Positions 61,101-64,000 of a DNA stretch of 64,000 bases are shown piece after piece (position 1 is the stretch's first letter; each line of letters starts with the position of its first letter). Where the stretch lies: assembly GCA_036023115.1 (NCBI GenBank), contig JAYKKT010000086.1, forward strand, positions 12,663,501 through 12,727,500, in the 5' to 3' direction. The notes beneath the pieces were generated by a model. The model was not told the origin of the DNA. It saw nothing but the letters and a program-made list of their open reading frames with translations, and did not search any database. Source of the DNA: Brasenia schreberi (taxonomy: Eukaryota > Streptophyta > Magnoliopsida > Nymphaeales > Cabombaceae). Both the position numbers and the translations under genes were made by a program.

Positions 61101-61345
61101 CACTGTTTGAGGAGGTTAGGAAGCTCTTTGAAATTGATGGTGTGCATATCACTCCTGCTGATGTTGCAGAAAGATTGATGCCAAGAACAAGACACGAAGG
61201 AGAGAGCAAGTCTCCTTGTATAAAGAAGTTGATTGAGTTTATACAAAAGGCAAAAGAGGAGAAGACGAAGAAAGAGAAGGCCAAGGAGCCTATAGAGACT
61301 TCAGTAGAGGAGGATGGACTGAATGCTAGTGATGGCAGTGATTAA
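58179..61345 (+). CDS. AAA-ATPase, ASD/AATP1 (BCS1-like) type; two exons
   Basis: Exons 58179-58606 and 60292-61345, joined between a GCGAAG/gtaccc donor and a ttatgacag/GTACTAC acceptor (phase 2), giving 493 residues, the usual family length. N-terminus: one membrane segment (about residues 10-24, WGSLLGFFMLISAFA), then the AAA-associated domain (about 28-130, with EFRGVTVWW). AAA core: Walker A GPPGTGKST at 250-258 (Lys256), Walker B IIVIEDID at 297-304 (Glu301, Asp302), sensor Asn370, and GRMDRR at 383-388 with the probable arginine fingers. A Lys/Glu-rich insert (about 312-340) and a Lys/Glu-rich tail (about 460-493) are family traits. ATG context aaccATG is acceptable. The family is anchored in mitochondrial, ER or plasma membranes; several members respond to stress, salicylate or ABA. 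It acts as a hexameric ATPase on unknown clients here. All key residues are present, so it is probably functional. Organelle and exact orthologue are not determined. Confidence 0.95.
59605..59760 (+). mobile_element. tRNA-derived SINE candidate in intron
   Basis: agtggcacttggctagg (A-box-like) followed by cacgagttcaatacccacc (B-box-like, about 59679-59697), then a body containing aaggcaggctcacccgcgg. The B-box phrase gagttcaataccca recurs at 59945-60055 (minus) and, shorter, near 41330. Ends undefined. Confidence 0.55.
59945..60055 (-). mobile_element. Second SINE candidate in intron, inverted
   Basis: On the minus strand: ttaggtgacg...aacccatggctctcc, then catgagttcaatacccacag (B-box-like, about 60001-60020) and a body ending in a T-to-A-rich stretch (cccataaaaaag on minus). 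Opposite orientation to the 59605 copy, about 250 bases away. Confidence 0.5.
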
Positions 61346-61838
61346 TTAGTTCTTTTACTTGGGGCAATCGAAACTCAGGTTTCGGCTCTATTTAGCTCAC
61401 ACTAAGCTCCTTCATGTTTAGTTCGTCGTAGTTACACGAAGAGGGTACACACTAGTGGTTATGGATTTGGCTTCGCTAGTGGAGCTTAAATTGGTATGTA
61501 AAGTAAAGCATGAAAGTTCATGCACTAGTTTGATAGTTGCATCTTTAATTAAATGTCAAAAGTCTCATTTTCACAAGAGTTAATATAAGTTTCATTTTCA
61601 CAATTAAACTTATATTAAAAGAGTTAATATGTTACTTAAACCAACAGGCACATGATCAAAGGTTTACCTTCCAGGTTAGACCTACAATAAAAAAATAAAA
61701 AATAATTGCATGAAACACCATAGCTTGTGTTCATTTTCTGCTCAGATGACTAATGAGAAAATAACAGTGTCGGGCTGTTAGTTCTCCACAGCCTTACTTT
61801 AGTAAGTTCACTTTGATTTAGTTCAATGTATGCATGGG

Positions 61839-61875
<37 letters not shown>

Positions 61876-61884
61876 TGAAAAATT
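61346..61884 (+). other. 3' flank of AAA-ATPase gene
   Basis: Contains the likely 3' untranslated region; A/T-rich aataaaaaaataaaaaat at about 61686-61705 is a candidate polyadenylation region. A compound (CT)n(TA)n tract at 61839-61875 precedes the LINE. No other gene. Confidence 0.6.
61839..61875 (+). repeat. (CT)n(TA)n compound microsatellite
   Basis: About ten CT units followed by eight TA units, directly before the RTE LINE. Confidence 0.9.
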
Positions 61885-64000
61885 TTCAGAGAGGGTCTCC
61901 GCATTTTGATTATGGACGGATGCGGGGGGTAAGGAAGCTAGTCCTAGATAATAAGATTCGTATTGGTTCTTGGAATATCGGATAATTATCCGGTAAGCTA
62001 ATGAAGGTGGTAGATACTATGATTCGGAGAAAGATTCATATTCTATGTTTACAAGAGACAAAATGGGTTGGAGAAAAAGCAAAGGAGATAGAGGATACAG
62101 GTTTTAAATTATGGTACTCAGGTAAAGAAAAGGCTTGAAACGGAGTTGGTATTATTATAAATAAAGATTTAAAGGAGAGTGTAGTAGACATACAACGATA
62201 TGGTGACCGAATCATGACGTTAAAATTAGTGTTAGGAGCAGAGGTTTTGAATATAGTTTGTGCTTACGCACCCCAAGTAGGACTAGAAGATAGTATAAAG
62301 ACAATTTTTTGGGAAGAGTTAGATAAGGTGTTTCAAAAGATTCCACAAAGAGAGATGATTTGTTTAGGAGGAGATTTAAATGGACATGTCGGTAAAGAGG
62401 CATTAGGATATCAAGGGATTCATGGAAACTTTGGTTTTGGGGATATAAACGAGGAAGGTAGGGAGATTTTAAATTTTGCTATGGCATTTGATATCTTTAT
62501 AGTCAATACAATCTTCAAAAAATGAGATCAACATTTAATTACTTATAAGAGTGGCTTATCACAAACACAAATTGATTACTTTATTTGTAGAAAAAAAGAT
62601 AGAGCGTGTTGTAAAGATTGTAAGGTAATTCCAGAAGAAAGCTTAGCCACCCAACATCGACTTTTAGTTATGGATTTACAAATAAAAAAAAGGACAAAGA
62701 AGCAAAGAGTGTATCGAGCTATTCAGACTAAATGGTGGAACCTCAAAAGTGAGAAAGAAAATATATTTAAACAGAAAGTCCTTCAAGGAGATGTTTGGAA
62801 TTATGTTGGCACGCCCTGTGATATGTGGAACAATATGACTATACATATTAGGAAAGTGGCGAAAGATGTGTTAGGGGTATCTAAGGGAGGTGTACTGGCA
62901 CAAAAAGAAGCTTGGTGGTGGAGTGAAGTAGTACAAAATAAAATCAAGGCAAAGAGGGCATGTTACAAATTACATTATGCCAAGAAAACTAGTGAAACTT
63001 TAGAAGCTTATAAGAAAGCAAAGAAGGAAGCGAAAAAGGCCGTTAGTGAAGCAAAAGCTAAGATTTGGGAGGACTTATATAAAAAACTCAACTCAAAAGA
63101 GGGTGAAAGAGATATTTTTAGGATAGCTAGGGCTAGAGATAAGAAAACTAAAGATCTTAATTATGTTAGATGCATAAAAGACGAGGATGGAAAAATTCTA
63201 GTGGCAAATGATGATATAAGAAATAGATGAAAAAACTATTTTTATAATTTTTTTAATGAAAATAAAGATGTTAGTATTAGTTTAGGAGATTTAGCCAAGT
63301 CAGAAAAGTATATAAACCACAATTTCTACCGACGTATTCAAAAGAATGAAGTCAAAGAGGCTCTTAAACATATGATGGGTGGTAAATCGGTAGGACCAGA
63401 TAATATTCCAATAGAAGTTTGAAAAATACTAGGAAAAATAGGAATCACTTGGCTCACAAGACTATTTAATGAAATATGGAAAAACCAAAAGATGCCCGAT
63501 GAATGGAGAGAAAGTACACTTATACCCATACATAAGAACAAGGGAGACATTCAAAATTGTGCGAATTATCGAGGTATCAAGTTAATGAGTCATACTATGA
63601 AATTATGGGAAAGAATTATCGAACGTAGGTTAAGACAAGTATCAAGTACAACAAAGAACCAATTTGGATTCATGCCAGGAAGATCTACTATTGAAGCAAT
63701 TCACCTTTTGAGACGTCTTATAGAACACTTTAGAGCAAAAAAGAAAGACCTTCACATGATATTTATTGATCTAGAAAAAGCTTATGATAGGGTATCGAGG
63801 GAGATTCTTTGGAGAACTTTGGAAAAAAAAGGTATCCCATTGACATATATTAACCTTATAAGAGACATGTATGATGGTGCAAAAACATGTGTGAGGACTC
63901 ATGAAGCAACGACAGACTTCTTTGAAGTTAATATTGGGTTATATCAAGGATCAACTTTAAGTCCATACTTATTTATAATGGTGATGGATGAGTTAACAAA
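61885..64000 (+). pseudogene. RTE-type LINE: endonuclease and reverse transcriptase, cut by window end
   Basis: One reading frame is conserved from 61956 to the window edge, broken only by five stops (61983, 62136, 62523, 63228, 63420). AP endonuclease: IRIGSWNIG, LCLQETKWVG, VCAYAPQ, GGDLNGHVG, QIDYFICR, LATQHRLLVMD. A charged linker follows (62670-63230, with AYKKAKKEAKKAVSEAKAK). [63 protein letters not shown] (63762-63794, first catalytic Asp present) and [13 protein letters not shown] near the edge. Four of the stops fit CGA to TGA or TGG to TGA. The FADD box and the 3' tail lie beyond 64000. The 5' end is near 61885, after the microsatellite. No frameshift was noticed, so it is a fairly young copy. 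Confidence 0.95.

Noticed and set aside
60676..61284. Minus-strand ORFs of 81-98 codons under the AAA-ATPase exon 2
   Set aside because: Shadows of the conserved plus-strand exon.

Overview
The window is nuclear DNA of a flowering plant. Evidence: a plant-type AAA-ATPase of the ASD/AATP1 group with one intron, two decayed genes of the plant mobile domain (PMD) family, and a dense mix of plant transposable elements (Ty1-copia, Ty3-gypsy, RTE and L1 LINEs, hAT-like and Mutator-like DNA elements, tRNA-type SINE candidates) in AT-rich DNA full of (TA)n and (CT)n microsatellites. The species cannot be named from this sequence.

Layout. 1-3.8 kb: copia gag-protease remnant (+) and gypsy RNase H/integrase remnant (-). 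3.8-10.2 kb: unrecognised AT-rich DNA holding a small 18S rRNA/LINE-tail chimera with target-site duplications at 7.3 kb. 10.2-13.7 kb: a 1.1 kb DNA transposon with 8 bp target duplication, long (TA)n tracts and a SINE candidate. 13.8-17.3 kb: an LTR element with gag and protease but no visible reverse transcriptase. 19.7-25.4 kb: two relatives of a GC-ended, AT-cored hAT-like element, a 105-120 bp tandem array, and a Mutator-like transposase remnant with exon-like tandem repeats. 26.5-28 kb: PMD copy 1 (+), interrupted by a core fragment of an RTE reverse transcriptase. 29.7-33.8 kb: copia element with both LTRs. 35.7 kb: a possible first exon with a plastid-transit-like N-terminus. 39.1-40.3 kb: PMD copy 2 (-). 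42.4-45.3 kb: three small hAT-like elements. 47.7 kb: LINE tail with a perfect 21 bp target duplication. 51.3-53.8 kb: L1 LINE (-) lacking its catalytic RT box. 55.2-56.1 kb: RTE 3' end (-). 58.2-61.3 kb: the intact AAA-ATPase gene. 61.9-64 kb: RTE LINE (+) running off the window.

Only the AAA-ATPase looks like a fully intact host gene. Nearly every other coding signal is a broken transposon gene, and many of the premature stops fit C-to-T/G-to-A change at Trp, Arg or Gln codons, as expected from deamination of methylated cytosines in silenced repeats. I saw no operons, CRISPR arrays or complete tRNA/rRNA genes.
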